A DNA stretch of 64,000 nucleotides from Rhodococcoides fascians A25f (GTDB taxonomy: Bacteria > Actinomycetota > Actinomycetes > Mycobacteriales > Mycobacteriaceae). Made by a program: the position numbers and the translations under genes. Below the pieces are notes generated by a model. That model saw only the letters and a program-made list of their open reading frames with translations. It made no database searches and had not been told where the DNA came from. Position 1 is the first letter of the stretch; each line of letters begins with the position of its first letter. Location: assembly GCF_000760935.2 (NCBI RefSeq), contig NZ_CP049744.1:1832501-1896500 (forward strand). Reading direction: 5' to 3'. Shown one piece after another: positions 46,496-56,494 of this stretch.

Positions 46496-47416
46496 ATGGC
46501 GACACCCGTGGTTCCCGAGATCACCGCGGTGGACGGCCCGAGCGACTCGACGGCTCCGATCACCCGCAGGCGCTTGGTGTTGCGCCGGTTCCTGCGCAAC
46601 CGGCCGGCGCTGGTGGGCATCGTGGTACTCGTGGCGATGTTCGTCGGCGCATTCGTGCTCCCGCATTTCATCCCGTTCACCTACGAGGAACTCGACGCGT
46701 ACGCGCTCAATTCGCCGCCGACCACCCGGCACTGGTTCGGCACCAACCAGATCGGGCAGGACGTCCTGGCTCAGACGTTGCGTGGTCTGCAGAAGTCGCT
46801 GATCATCGGCATGCTCGTCGCGTTGATCTCCACGGTGCTCGCAGGTGTCGTCGGTGCGGTGGCGGGGTATTTCGGCGGTTGGACCGACCGCGCGCTGATG
46901 TGGGTCGCCGATGTTCTGCTCGTCGTCCCGAGCTTCCTGGTCATCGCGATCTGCTCGCCGCTGTTTCGCGACAAGAGCTTCTTCATCCTGGTACTGCTGC
47001 TTGCGGCGTTCGCGTGGATGATCACCTCGCGCATCATCCGGGCGATGACGCGATCGCTGCGCGAGCGCGAATTCATCCGTGCCGCAAAGTACATGGGCGC
47101 AACGCCGAGCAGCGTGATCGGCAAGCACGTGCTGCCGTCGATGGCCTCGATCCTCATCGTCGACGTCACGCTCAACGTGGGTATCGCCATCATCGGTGAG
47201 GCGTCGCTGAGCTACTTCGGCTTCGGTGTCCAACGGCCCGACGTCTCTCTCGGCACACTGATCGCGGACGGTACGTCGTCCGCGTTGACGTATCCGTGGC
47301 TGTTCGCGTTCTGCTGTGGCGCGCTGGTATTGATCGTGCTGGCGACGAACTTCGTCGGCGACGGCCTGCGCGACGCATTCGATCCGAACTCGACGAGGGG
47401 GCAGGCACGTGGCTGA
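46496..47416 (+). CDS. oligopeptide/dipeptide ABC transporter permease (DppC/OppC type)
   Basis: 306 residues. N-terminal [28 protein letters not shown] is the OppC_N domain. [27 protein letters not shown] leads to the permease core, with EAA loop [21 protein letters not shown]. It pairs with the preceding DppB-type subunit. Good AAGAAAGGA ribosome site before ATG 46496. Its 3' end overlaps the ATPase gene start by eight bases. Confidence 0.93.
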   Translation: MATPVVPEITAVDGPSDSTAPITRRRLVLRRFLRNRPALVGIVVLVAMFVGAFVLPHFIPFTYEELDAYALNSPPTTRHWFGTNQIGQDVLAQTLRGLQKSLIIGMLVALISTVLAGVVGAVAGYFGGWTDRALMWVADVLLVVPSFLVIAICSPLFRDKSFFILVLLLAAFAWMITSRIIRAMTRSLREREFIRAAKYMGATPSSVIGKHVLPSMASILIVDVTLNVGIAIIGEASLSYFGFGVQRPDVSLGTLIADGTSSALTYPWLFAFCCGALVLIVLATNFVGDGLRDAFDPNSTRGQARG

Positions 47417-49310
47417 GACTGTGCCGGTGTTGAAGGTCAGCGGACTCGAAGTCAGCTTCCCGAGCGAAGAAGGCCGTGTCACGGCAGTGCGTGGTCTGGA
47501 CTATCAGGTCGACAAGGGCGAGGTCATGGCCATCGTCGGCGAATCCGGCTCCGGTAAGTCGGTCTCGTCCCTGGCCGTCATGGGGTTGCTCCCGCAGAGC
47601 GCACGCGTCACCGGGTCCATCGAGCTGAACGGCCGTCAGCTACTGGGACTGTCCGATCGTGAGATGTCCCGTGAGCGTGGGCGTTCGGTGGCGATGATCT
47701 CGCAGGATCCGCTGACGGCGCTGACTCCCATCTACCGCATCGGCGACCAGATCGCCGAAGCGATCTCCGTGCACAACCCGTCGCTGAGCAAGGCAAAGGT
47801 CGAGGAGCGCACCTTGGAGTTGCTCGATCTGGTCGGCATCGCAGATCCGAAAACACGGGCGAAGTCGTATCCGCACGAGTTCTCCGGCGGTATGCGCCAA
47901 CGCGTCGTCATCGCGATGGCCATCGCGAACGATCCCGATCTCATCATCGCCGACGAGCCCACCACTGCTCTCGACGTGACGATCCAGGCGCAGATCCTTG
48001 ATCTGCTCCGTACCGCCCGCGACGTCACCGGCGCTGGCGTCGTGTTCATCACGCACGACCTGGGAGTCGTTGCCGGAGTTGCCGATCGGGCCATGGTCAT
48101 GTACGCCGGGCGCGCCGTCGAAACTGCTCCGGTCGACGAGCTGTACGCGCACCCGTCCATGCCCTACACAGTGGGCTTGCTCGGCTCTGTCCCTCGCCCG
48201 GACCGTCCTGCGCAGGAGCGGCTGGTGCCCATCGAGGGCACACCGCCCGCTCTGGTGAATCTCCCGACGGGCTGCCCGTTCGGGCCCCGATGCCCGTTGC
48301 ACACGGAGGCCTGCGACAAAGGCGAACCGCCGTTGATTCAGGTTGCCCCGAATCACAGCGCGGCGTGCATCCGCATCGATGCGGCGACGGCCGAGTCGGT
48401 GGAGGCGGAATTCGAGGGTGCCCCGCGGTCGGAGGCACCGGCGGAGTTGGTGGTGACCGTGCCGAAGGATGCTCCGGTGCTGTCGGTGACCGATCTGCAC
48501 AAGAGCTACCCGATGTTCAAGGGCTCCGTGCTGCGGCGTCGGGCCGGGGACGTGCCTGCCGTGCAAGGCATCAGCTTCGACGTGCACGCCGGATCCACTC
48601 TGGCCATCGTCGGTGAATCCGGGTGCGGCAAGTCGACGACTCTGCTCGAGATCATGGAATTCGTGAAGCCACAGCAGGGTTCGATCGAGATCAACGGCGT
48701 CGAGCCCTATAGCCTGAGCCGCGCCGAGCAACGAAAGTTGCGCGCACACATCCAGATCGTGTTTCAGGACCCGATGGGCTCACTCGATCCCCGCATGCCG
48801 GTGGGGGAGATCATCGCCGAGCCGTTGAAGATCAACGGCGTCCCGGTCGACGAGCGCACCCGCAGGGTTCGGGAACTGATGGACACCGTCGGAATGCGTC
48901 CCGAACTCGCGGATCGGTATCCCACGCAGTTCTCCGGCGGGCAGCGTCAACGTGTCGGTATTGCACGGGCTTTGGCGTTGAAGCCGTCGATCCTGGTCCT
49001 CGACGAGCCTGTGTCTGCGCTCGACGTGTCGATCCAGGCGGGCGTGCTGAACCTACTGCAGGATCTGCAGGAGGAGCTCGGTCTGGCGTATCTGTTCGTC
49101 TCGCACGATCTGTCGGTGGTGCGTCACCTCGCCGACGAAGTGGCCGTGATGCGCAACGGAGTGTTCGTGGAGAAGGGCCCGACGGCGAAGATATTCGACG
49201 CACCCAAGGACCCATACACACGGGCACTTCTGAAAGCCATCCCCATCCCCGATCCCGTGCTCCAACGAGCCCGAATCGCCGAGGCCGCAAAACTGGCCGA
49301 CGCCATCTGA
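47409..49310 (+). CDS. fused dipeptide ABC transporter ATPase (DppD-DppF)
   Basis: 633 residues with two complete ABC domains in one chain. The first (about 1-290) has Walker [12 protein letters not shown], signature [15 protein letters not shown] and the oligopeptide C-terminal [14 protein letters not shown] with Cys residues seen in OppD-type proteins. The second (about 350-633) has [15 protein letters not shown] and [15 protein letters not shown]. It powers the two permeases. GTG start at 47409, eight bases inside the upstream gene. Confidence 0.94.
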   Translation: MAETVPVLKVSGLEVSFPSEEGRVTAVRGLDYQVDKGEVMAIVGESGSGKSVSSLAVMGLLPQSARVTGSIELNGRQLLGLSDREMSRERGRSVAMISQDPLTALTPIYRIGDQIAEAISVHNPSLSKAKVEERTLELLDLVGIADPKTRAKSYPHEFSGGMRQRVVIAMAIANDPDLIIADEPTTALDVTIQAQILDLLRTARDVTGAGVVFITHDLGVVAGVADRAMVMYAGRAVETAPVDELYAHPSMPYTVGLLGSVPRPDRPAQERLVPIEGTPPALVNLPTGCPFGPRCPLHTEACDKGEPPLIQVAPNHSAACIRIDAATAESVEAEFEGAPRSEAPAELVVTVPKDAPVLSVTDLHKSYPMFKGSVLRRRAGDVPAVQGISFDVHAGSTLAIVGESGCGKSTTLLEIMEFVKPQQGSIEINGVEPYSLSRAEQRKLRAHIQIVFQDPMGSLDPRMPVGEIIAEPLKINGVPVDERTRRVRELMDTVGMRPELADRYPTQFSGGQRQRVGIARALALKPSILVLDEPVSALDVSIQAGVLNLLQDLQEELGLAYLFVSHDLSVVRHLADEVAVMRNGVFVEKGPTAKIFDAPKDPYTRALLKAIPIPDPVLQRARIAEAAKLADAI

Positions 49311-49345
49311 CCCGCAAGATACGGCACACTGAGAAAGGTGAACTG

Positions 49346-51034
49346 ATGAGAGCCAAGCTATTTCGGGCACTGGTCCCGATCGCGGTGGCCGTGACCACTG
49401 TGGGACTGGTGGCGGGGTGCAGCTCCGGTGATACCGGGCCCAACCCCGATGCGCCTGCGTCCTTCGAGAGCGGAGCGCAGATCAATCCGCATCCGATCAG
49501 CGATCTGCAACAGGGCGGGAACATGAACTTCCCGCTCTCGCAGGTGCCGACCAATTACAACTACTACCAAATCGACGGCACGACGGTCGATGCCGCGCGG
49601 TACTACGCCGCGCTGATGCCGACGGCGTTCAAGGCAGCACCCGACGCGAGCCTGTCGACCGCGACCGATTTCTTCACCGACATCACCGAGTCGGAGGTCG
49701 ACGGCAAACAGGTCGTCACCTACAACATCAACCCGAAGGCCAAGTGGAGCACGGGCCGTCCGTTGGACTACACCGACCTCATCGCCCAGTGGACTGCTAA
49801 CAGCGGCAAGGACCCGGCGTACGAGGCATCGTCGACGGCCGGGTACGACAAGGTCGAATCGGTCGTCCGCGGCGAGAACGACCAGCAGGTGATCCTGACC
49901 TACGCCGAGAAGTTCGGCGACTGGCGCTCCCTCTTTGTTCCTTTGATGCCCGCAGAATCCATGAGCAGTGTCGAGGCCTTCAACACTGGCTCCGTGAGCA
50001 CGATGCCGGCCACGGCAGGACCGTTCCGCATCCGGAACATCGAACCGGGTGGCAAACGCATTGTTGCCGAGCGCAACCCCGACTGGTGGGGTGAGAATCC
50101 GGCTGTGCTCGATACCATCACGTACCTGCCTCTCGACACCACGGCCTCCATCGGTGCGTTGCAGAGCGGCGAGATCGACTACTTCGAATTGGGCAGCAGT
50201 GCCGATGCATTCAAGGTTGCCCGAGGCATTCCGGACGTCGACCTGCGGCAGAGCCTCGGGTCGCAGTACCGGCACTTCGACTTCAACGGTGCGCCGGGTC
50301 GGATCACGTCCGACAAGGCCGTGCGGCTGGCCCTGATGAAGGCAATCGACCGCGACTATCTGGCCACTTCGCAGCTCGGTCAGATCACCTCCAACCCGAC
50401 GGTGCTGAACAGTCATATCTACGTCGACGGTCAGAAGGGTTACCAGGCCAACAACGGAGACGTCACGTTCGATCCGGAGAAGGCCAAGTCCGAGCTCGAC
50501 GCCGCCGGCTGGACGATGAACGGTGAGTTCCGCTCGAAGGACGGCCAGCAGCTCGATCTGCACGACATCATTCCGGCCGATACCCCGAATGCGACGCAGG
50601 AAGCACAGATCATCCAGCAGAACCTCAAGGCTGTCGGTGCCAACCTCATCATCGACGCGGTGCCGTCGGACGACTTCTTCGAGAAGTACATTCTGGTCGG
50701 TGCTTTCGACGTCACGCACTTCACCTGGGAGGGAACGCCGTACACCTCCAGCAGTGACGGCATCTTCCGTTTGACGCCCGGCAGCACGTTGCAGAACTAC
50801 GGTCAGGTCGGGTCGGACGAGATCAACGGTCTGCTCGACAAGGCGGCCGGCGAGCTCGACGACGACGCACGTATCGCCGACTACAACGAGGCGGACAAGG
50901 CGATTTGGGCCGAGGGCCACAGCCTGACGCTGTTCCAGCGTCCCTTCACCTACGCGACGAAGTCGAATCTCGCGAACTTCGGAGCACCGGGCTTCGGCGA
51001 TCTCGACTACTCGAAGGTCGGGTTCCTGAAATAA
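49346..51034 (+). CDS. ABC transporter substrate-binding lipoprotein, family 5 (peptide type)
   Basis: 562 residues. Signal and lipobox LVPIAVAVTTVGLVAGC end at the lipidated Cys (residue 25). The mature protein is a DppA/OppA-type binding protein: YNINPKAKWSTGRPLDYTDLIAQW, PFRIRNIEPGGKRIVAERNPDWWGE and KSELDAAGW. It completes the importer with the three upstream genes. Substrate likely a peptide or similar amide compound. The start follows AGAAAGGTGA. Confidence 0.93.
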   Translation: MRAKLFRALVPIAVAVTTVGLVAGCSSGDTGPNPDAPASFESGAQINPHPISDLQQGGNMNFPLSQVPTNYNYYQIDGTTVDAARYYAALMPTAFKAAPDASLSTATDFFTDITESEVDGKQVVTYNINPKAKWSTGRPLDYTDLIAQWTANSGKDPAYEASSTAGYDKVESVVRGENDQQVILTYAEKFGDWRSLFVPLMPAESMSSVEAFNTGSVSTMPATAGPFRIRNIEPGGKRIVAERNPDWWGENPAVLDTITYLPLDTTASIGALQSGEIDYFELGSSADAFKVARGIPDVDLRQSLGSQYRHFDFNGAPGRITSDKAVRLALMKAIDRDYLATSQLGQITSNPTVLNSHIYVDGQKGYQANNGDVTFDPEKAKSELDAAGWTMNGEFRSKDGQQLDLHDIIPADTPNATQEAQIIQQNLKAVGANLIIDAVPSDDFFEKYILVGAFDVTHFTWEGTPYTSSSDGIFRLTPGSTLQNYGQVGSDEINGLLDKAAGELDDDARIADYNEADKAIWAEGHSLTLFQRPFTYATKSNLANFGAPGFGDLDYSKVGFLK

Positions 51035-51687
51035 AGAACGGGCTCGGCTATCCGGTCGGTGTCGCGGCAATCAGTCTGGTTGTCGCGGCATCGACCGTTG
51101 TCGTCATAGCTCCACTGAGTGTGTTCGTCGCACTGATCGTCCTCGTTTGGACGGGTTGGTCGGTGGCGTGCGCTCTCCTGTCCGGGCGATCAGCACAGAC
51201 AGCTACTGCTCGAACCACAGTGCGACGGGTGCGTTTTCAGCATCGCATGCGATCGCGCGGTTACCTGGAGGTCCACGAGAACAAAGGGCGGGCCTGGTAC
51301 CCGGTTTACTTCCACACCGGGCTGCTGGCGATCGTCCCCGATGCCGATGCCCGCATGAGCACATCGATTCTCGGACGCCGGGCCTTTGTCGTCGAACCGG
51401 GGATAGTTGCGCTGCCGTCGGGGCGACGTCGCACCTCATTACCTCCCGGAACACCCCTCGATGCCCCTCGTCTCAAAGAGTCCGATCTACGCACGCGCAG
51501 TGAAAGATTCGGATCGCTACGCCGCCGAATCATGCTCGACGCCCCCGCCACGGTGGCCGGCCCGTTCATCGGCCTGCTGTGGCTGATCGTCGATGGGGGA
51601 GGATTCGCTCAGTTCGTCGCAGTCAGTCTGCTGGCTGCAGTCACCGCGCTCTGGTGGTCGGCAATCGGGGGCAGCGACCCCAGCTGA
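51031..51687 (+). CDS. small membrane protein of unknown function (start uncertain)
   Basis: About 218 residues in the frame from 51031. Two adjacent hydrophobic segments (VGVAAISLVVAASTVVVIAPL and FVALIVLVWTGWSVACALLSG) are followed by a basic loop, a strand-rich cytosolic part with WYPVYFHTGLLAIVPDADARM, and a final helix pair near FIGLLWLIVDGGGFAQFVAVSLLAAV. No normal start codon precedes the first helix: upstream only TTG 50905, deep in the binding-protein gene, and downstream GTG 51121, which would delete one helix. An ATA overlapping the previous TAA stop is possible. No family recognised. Confidence 0.6.
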   Translation: MKNGLGYPVGVAAISLVVAASTVVVIAPLSVFVALIVLVWTGWSVACALLSGRSAQTATARTTVRRVRFQHRMRSRGYLEVHENKGRAWYPVYFHTGLLAIVPDADARMSTSILGRRAFVVEPGIVALPSGRRRTSLPPGTPLDAPRLKESDLRTRSERFGSLRRRIMLDAPATVAGPFIGLLWLIVDGGGFAQFVAVSLLAAVTALWWSAIGGSDPS

Positions 51688-51768
51688 GCAATTGGGGCGA
51701 CGCGCGTTCGTAACTGCCGAGAAACACCCCTGATCTACGTTCGAGATTCGGACAATTCAGGAGGCACC

Positions 51769-53127
51769 ATGGCGCGTTCGATGGCGGAGCAGGCAGCAGA
51801 GACGATCACCAAGGGGATCGGTCGTCGCGGATTCATCCAGGCGGTCGCCGCCTTGGGCGCGGGCGTCGGAATTGCTGGAACGGCAGCGTGTTCGACCTCG
51901 TCGACGAGCACCTCCGCTTCGAGTTCGTCGGCACCGGCACCGGTAGGCATTCTTCAGCCCGGAGCCGGCGACATCTCCGGCGATCACTACCTGAGCTCGG
52001 AGGTCGACAAGGTCCTGTGGGGCTACGTCCCGACGGTCGAGTCCGAATCGGTGCTGCAGATGAAGTCCGGTGAAACGGTGACCATCGACGCGCTCAGCCA
52101 TGAGGGGATCCTCGAAGACCAGGGCCGCGACCCCGTCGAATTCTTTGGCGGCAAAGGTGTTTCCGAGTCCGATGTGCTGCAGGACGCGATCGACATTGCC
52201 GGCGGGTACGACCGGACGGTGCGCAACTTCGACCTCGACGGACCGCACGTGGTGACGGGCCCGGTGTTCGTCGAGGGTGCGCAGCGCGGCGACGTGCTCA
52301 AGATCGAGACGCTCGAGGCGATTCCCCGCGTTCCGTACGGCGTGGTGTCGAGCAGGCACGGCAAGGGATCTCTGGCGGTCACCGCGTCCGGTGAGGCACC
52401 TGCAGGTATCAGCCTGGACGAGGTCATGCCGCCGATCGGAAACGACGGCAGGAAGTCGGGTGACCCGACGCAGTACGGCAACGTGTCCACGTTCACGGCA
52501 GTCGAGGACGGGCAGGGCGTGATGCGGTACGGCGATGCGGCCGTACGCTTTCCGCTGCGACCGTTCATGGGCATGATGGGCGTTGCGTTCGCCAGTGACC
52601 CGGGTCTGACGTCCCCGAACGCCAATTCGATTCCTCCGACGCTCGGCGGCGGCAACATCGACGTCGGTCTGCTCGGGGTCGGTTCGACGTTCTACCTGCC
52701 CGTGTTCGCGGAGGGCGCGTTGTTCTACGTCGGCGATCCGCACATGGCGATGGGCGACGGCGAGGTTGCGCTCACCGCGATGGAGGGGTCGCTGCGCGGC
52801 ACCTTCCGTCTCACCGTCTGCAAGGCAGGCAGTGGAGACGCGCCATCCGTCGCGTACTCGTATCCTTTTGCAGAGAACGAGGATTCATGGATCCCGATCG
52901 GCCTGTCCGATCCGGACGGTGCTGTCGGCGGCCAGAGTTCGGACCTGAACGCCGCCATGCGTCGCGCTGTGGTCAATGCTCTCGATTTCTTGGAGACGGA
53001 TCTCGGCATGGACCGGGCGACGGCGTACGCATACCTCTCCGCTGCCGCGAACTTCACGGTCTCGCAGGTGGTCGACAAGACCGTCGGCGTGCACGGCCAG
53101 ATCTCGAAGTCGCACTTCGACCGGTAG
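51769..53127 (+). CDS. Tat-exported lipoprotein of the acetamidase/formamidase family
   Basis: 452 residues. Twin-arginine signal GRRGFIQAVAALGAGVGIAG with R19-R20, then lipobox TAAC with lipidated C41 and a Ser/Thr-rich linker. Residues from about 65 form the FmdA/AmdA domain: SGETVTIDALSHEG, FDLDGPHVVTGPVFVEGAQRGDVLKIE and GNIDVGLLGVGSTFYLPVFAEGALFYVGDPHMAMGDGE. Most family members are cytosolic, so this one would hydrolyse an amide at the cell surface. Placed just after the peptide-type importer; surface hydrolysis coupled to uptake is possible. Strong AGGAGG site before ATG 51769. Confidence 0.88.
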   Translation: MARSMAEQAAETITKGIGRRGFIQAVAALGAGVGIAGTAACSTSSTSTSASSSSAPAPVGILQPGAGDISGDHYLSSEVDKVLWGYVPTVESESVLQMKSGETVTIDALSHEGILEDQGRDPVEFFGGKGVSESDVLQDAIDIAGGYDRTVRNFDLDGPHVVTGPVFVEGAQRGDVLKIETLEAIPRVPYGVVSSRHGKGSLAVTASGEAPAGISLDEVMPPIGNDGRKSGDPTQYGNVSTFTAVEDGQGVMRYGDAAVRFPLRPFMGMMGVAFASDPGLTSPNANSIPPTLGGGNIDVGLLGVGSTFYLPVFAEGALFYVGDPHMAMGDGEVALTAMEGSLRGTFRLTVCKAGSGDAPSVAYSYPFAENEDSWIPIGLSDPDGAVGGQSSDLNAAMRRAVVNALDFLETDLGMDRATAYAYLSAAANFTVSQVVDKTVGVHGQISKSHFDR

Positions 53128-53200
53128 GAGTGCGCCTTCGGCGCAGTGGTGCGTCTAAGTGCCTCAGCGGGCACCTGATCACGCCACTGCCGAAGGCACC

Positions 53201-53818
53201 TCAGCGGTGCGCAGTCGCGATGAACTGCCGGGTTGCGGCGTCGACGATGTCTGCAGGCGTGATGTCTATTTCGTCGTTCAGCCAGGCGATCACGAGTTCG
53301 GCGAGTCCGCCGATGAACAGCAGGCCGTTGATCTCCGACTGCGGTTGGGGGAAAGCCTGGTCACCGTAGAGTTCGCGTGATTGTTCGGCGACCAGGTGTG
53401 CGAACGCGCGCATGGACTGTCGTCGGTACGCCCGGAGTGAGTCGACGGCCAGCGATTCGATCATCGCGACGCGGCCCTTGCGGGGGTCCTCGGTGAGCAC
53501 GCCGACGAACGCGGCGATGGCGTTGTGCACCTGTTCCTCGACGGTAGGTGCGGGGGAGTGCAGCGCGTCGAGCGCCTTGGCTCGGATCTCGTCGGATATC
53601 GAATCCACCACTCGTTCGAGTAGATCGTCTCTGCTGCTGAAGTTTTCGTAGAAATAGCGTTCGGTCAGCTTGGCGTGCGCGCAGATGGCGGTCATGGTTG
53701 CGCCCTTGGCCCCGGCGGCCGCGAACACCTCGAGCCCGGCATCGAGCAAACGGGCCCGACGGTCGGCAAGGCGATCGTCGGCGCTCATGCCGTTGTAGCG
53801 GCGGGTGGTGGAGGCCAT
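53201..53818 (-). CDS. TetR family transcriptional regulator
   Basis: 205 residues. HTH region RLLDAGLEVFAAAGAKGATMTAICAHAKLTERYFYENFSSRDDLLERV (about 22-70) is the TetR_N domain; the C-terminal helical domain binds an unknown ligand. It diverges from the P450 gene with an 85-base gap containing a large palindrome. The arrangement TetR next to a P450 is the same as Rv3058c-cyp136 (Rv3059) in M. tuberculosis. Start at ATG 53818; the frame is open to 54301 antisense to the P450. Confidence 0.9.
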   Translation of the reverse strand: MASTTRRYNGMSADDRLADRRARLLDAGLEVFAAAGAKGATMTAICAHAKLTERYFYENFSSRDDLLERVVDSISDEIRAKALDALHSPAPTVEEQVHNAIAAFVGVLTEDPRKGRVAMIESLAVDSLRAYRRQSMRAFAHLVAEQSRELYGDQAFPQPQSEINGLLFIGGLAELVIAWLNDEIDITPADIVDAATRQFIATAHR

Positions 53819-53865
53819 GGATAGATCTTGACAGAGGAGATAACTGTGACGCAGACTACATCTCA

Positions 53866-53887
53866 TCTGACAGGACGCTCTGTCAGA
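53866..53887. promoter_or_regulatory. TetR operator palindrome
   Basis: TCTGACAG (53866-53873) and CTGTCAGA (53880-53887) form a perfect 8-bp inverted repeat around GACGCT. It lies 16 bases before the P450 start codon and 47 bases from the tetR start, ideal for control of both. A half-site-like TTGACAG occurs at 53829. Confidence 0.8.
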
Positions 53888-53903
53888 TTGATGGAGGTCG
53901 ACA

Positions 53904-55256
53904 ATGTCCCGTGCTCTCGCAGCTCCACCTGCTGATTCGACGCTACAACCGGTGTTCGGCGACGGCGGTCTGCCCGTCGTCGGCCACACCCTCGAGTACA
54001 TCCGCGACCCCCTGAAACTGCTCGGGAGTCGGTGGGAGAAGTACGGCGAAGTGTCGTGGCTGACGATGGCCGGGCAGAAGTGGATCACCGTCCTCGGTCC
54101 CGACGCGTGCCAGCAGGTGCTGCAGAACGCGGACAAGGCGTTCGTCAACGGCGACGGGTGGTCCCTGCTGATCGGGCCCTTCTTCCACGGCGGTCTGATG
54201 CTGCTCGACTCCGAGGAGCATCTGCGGCACCGCCGAATCATGCAGCAGGCCTTCACCCGGGACCGCCTCACCAAGTCCGTCGACGCGTTGAACCCGGTCA
54301 CGGCAACGGGATTGGACGCCTGGCAGGGCGGACGCGACTTCCAGGTCTACCCCGCGCTCAAAGCCCTGACGCTGGAAGTTGCGACGAGCATTTTCATGGG
54401 CGGTGCCGAGGACAGTACCGACGCCGACATCGCGGAACTCAACGCCAGTTTCGTGGCGTGCGTCCAGGCCGCGACCTCGATCGTGCGCTATCGGGTTCCG
54501 GGAACGCGGTGGAAGCGGGGGCTGGACGGCCGGGCTGTGCTCGACGACTTCTTTCGCCGCTACCTACCGGCCAGGCGCGCACAGGAAACCGACGACCTCT
54601 TCTCGGTTCTCTGCCACATCGAAGGGGAGAACGGCGAGCGCTTCTCTGACGACGAAGTGATCGACCACATGATCTTCCTGCTCATGGCTGCGCACGACAC
54701 GTCGACGATCACGCTGTCGACGATGATGCAGTACCTCGGCCAGCATCCGGAGTGGCAGGACAAGTGTCGTGCCGATTCCGAGGCTCTCGGCACCGATGCG
54801 CCGACGTTGGCGCAACTCGACGAACTTCCCAGCGTCGATCTGGTGATGAAGGAATGTCTGCGTTTGGTGTCGCCGACCCCGGTGGTTGCCCGCCGGGCAA
54901 TCAAAGACACCGAGGTGCAGGGCAAGTTCGTTCCCGCAGGGACGTATGTGTCGGTTGCCCCGCACTTCACGCATCACATGGCGCAGTACTGGCCGAACCC
55001 CGAGAAGTTCGACCCCTGCCGATTCGCCGATGATCGCCGGGAGGACAAGGTGCACCGCTATGCCTGGGAGCCGTTCGGCGGCGGCGTGCACAAGTGCATC
55101 GGCATGTTCTTCGCGGGTGCGGAGATCAAAACGATCATGCACCATCTGCTGCTGTGGTTCGACTGGTCGGTCGATCCCGATTACGTTGCGCCGCTGAACT
55201 TCACGTCGCTGCCCTTCCCGGAGGACGGGCAGCCCGTGCAGCTTCGACGGCGGTAG
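53904..55256 (+). CDS. cytochrome P450, CYP136-like
   Basis: 450 residues. The I helix is FLLMAAHDTSTITLS with the acid-Thr pair; the K helix ExxR is in MKECLRLVSP. The haem loop EPFGGGVHKCIGM has the axial ligand C398. Overall it resembles the CYP51/CYP136 region of P450s, and the divergent TetR supports CYP136 by synteny. Electron donors are not encoded nearby. Substrate unknown, perhaps a lipid or sterol-like compound. The start follows ATGGAGGTCGACA. Confidence 0.87.
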   Translation: MSRALAAPPADSTLQPVFGDGGLPVVGHTLEYIRDPLKLLGSRWEKYGEVSWLTMAGQKWITVLGPDACQQVLQNADKAFVNGDGWSLLIGPFFHGGLMLLDSEEHLRHRRIMQQAFTRDRLTKSVDALNPVTATGLDAWQGGRDFQVYPALKALTLEVATSIFMGGAEDSTDADIAELNASFVACVQAATSIVRYRVPGTRWKRGLDGRAVLDDFFRRYLPARRAQETDDLFSVLCHIEGENGERFSDDEVIDHMIFLLMAAHDTSTITLSTMMQYLGQHPEWQDKCRADSEALGTDAPTLAQLDELPSVDLVMKECLRLVSPTPVVARRAIKDTEVQGKFVPAGTYVSVAPHFTHHMAQYWPNPEKFDPCRFADDRREDKVHRYAWEPFGGGVHKCIGMFFAGAEIKTIMHHLLLWFDWSVDPDYVAPLNFTSLPFPEDGQPVQLRRR

Positions 55257-55258
55257 TC

Positions 55259-56122
55259 CTAGTCGGCGCGGTCGGTGAGCCAGCCGATGATGTTCGCGGT
55301 GACCTCGTCACGGTTCGTCTCGTTGAGGATCTCGTGGCGGGCACCGGGGTAGAAGGTGACGGTGACGTCGCTCATGCCGGCCTCGCGGTATCGGGACGCG
55401 AGGGTTTCGATCAACTGTCCGCCGTCTGCGAGAGGGTCGTCGGTTCCCGAGGTGATGAGCAGCGGCAGGTCGGTGCGGATCTGCTCGAGGTTGTGTGGAT
55501 CGGCGAGCTTCTCGGCCTCACCGAACAGCGCCGGGACCGTCGACTCAGGGAGGTCGAAGCCGCACAGCGGGTCGGCGACGTAGGCGTCCACTTCGGCCTC
55601 GTCGCGAGAGAGCCATTCGTATCCGGTGCGGTGCTCGAAGGCGGCGTTGAACACGCTCAGGTCCCCGGCGGGGGCGTCGGCCATTCCGGCGGCGAGAACG
55701 TCCAGCGTGGTCGATCCCGACAACACCACACCCTCGTACAGATCCGATCGCTCGATCAGAACATGCTGCGCGGCAAACGAACCCATCGAGTGAGCGAACA
55801 GGAACAGTGGCAGGTCCGGGTACTCGTTCAGCAACGATTCGCCGAGTTGCTCGATGTCGGCCCACAACCCGGCGAAGGCGGCGGCACCGAAATCACCCGG
55901 AGTGTCGACGATCGACTCTCCGTGGCCGCGATGATCGGACGCGACGACGTGAAATCCGGCGTCGTTCAGCGCGGCGGCGAAGCGGGCGTAGCGGCTGCCG
56001 TGTTCGGCGAGTCCGTGCGCGATCTGTACGACGCCGCGAGCCGGATCGACGGACGTGGTCCAGGTGTAGGTGCTGATCTCGATGTCGTCCTGCTTGGATA
56101 CGAACGTCGAAGCGTTGGCCAC
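55259..56122 (-). CDS. alpha/beta hydrolase, monoacylglycerol lipase-like (serine aminopeptidase S33)
   Basis: 287 residues. VVQIAHGLAEHGSRYARFAAALNDAGFHVVASDHRGHGES is the typical MGL start. Nucleophile S112 in FAHSMGSFAAQH, acid in LLITSGTDDPLADGG, and His in YPGARHEILNE complete the triad. Likely cleaves monoacylglycerols or similar esters. GTG 56122 follows GAGGAGATTTTC; the frame is open to 56488 antisense to nothing convincing. It converges tightly on the P450 gene (2-base gap). Confidence 0.88.
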   Translation of the reverse strand: MANASTFVSKQDDIEISTYTWTTSVDPARGVVQIAHGLAEHGSRYARFAAALNDAGFHVVASDHRGHGESIVDTPGDFGAAAFAGLWADIEQLGESLLNEYPDLPLFLFAHSMGSFAAQHVLIERSDLYEGVVLSGSTTLDVLAAGMADAPAGDLSVFNAAFEHRTGYEWLSRDEAEVDAYVADPLCGFDLPESTVPALFGEAEKLADPHNLEQIRTDLPLLITSGTDDPLADGGQLIETLASRYREAGMSDVTVTFYPGARHEILNETNRDEVTANIIGWLTDRAD

Positions 56123-56169
56123 GAAAATCTCCTCGGAGCGGCGATAAGGACGAGACTCGAACTTATCTC

Positions 56170-56466
56170 CTACGCCTGCAGTATCGGGTCGAAATGCTCG
56201 ACGACGGGAAACGGCTCGTAGAAGTGATGCAACAGGGTCTTCCACTCCTGATACCGGTCGGACTGTCGAAAGCCCTCGGTGTGGTCTTCGAGTCGTTCCC
56301 ACTCCACCAGCAGTAGATACACATCGGGCTGCTCGATGCCCTTGGACAGAGTCAGATTCACGAACCCCGGCATCGAGGAGATGATCGACTTCGCGTCGGC
56401 GAACGCGGCCTCGAATTCGTCGGTTCGACTGGGGACGACGTGCAACAGTGCGTGTTCGACAATCAT
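56170..56466 (-). CDS. ABM-domain (antibiotic biosynthesis monooxygenase-like) small protein
   Basis: 98 residues, one dimeric alpha-beta barrel domain: EHALLHVVPSRTDEFEAAFADAKSII, then PGFVNLTLSKGIEQPDVYLLLVEWERLEDHTEGFRQSDRYQEW. Such proteins act as small monooxygenases, isomerases or haem-related enzymes; the function here is open. Located upstream of the lipase-like gene on the same strand, 47 bases away, so possibly one transcript. Confidence 0.83.
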   Translation of the reverse strand: MIVEHALLHVVPSRTDEFEAAFADAKSIISSMPGFVNLTLSKGIEQPDVYLLLVEWERLEDHTEGFRQSDRYQEWKTLLHHFYEPFPVVEHFDPILQA

Positions 56467-56494
56467 CGGAACAGTATGACCGCGGCACGACAAA

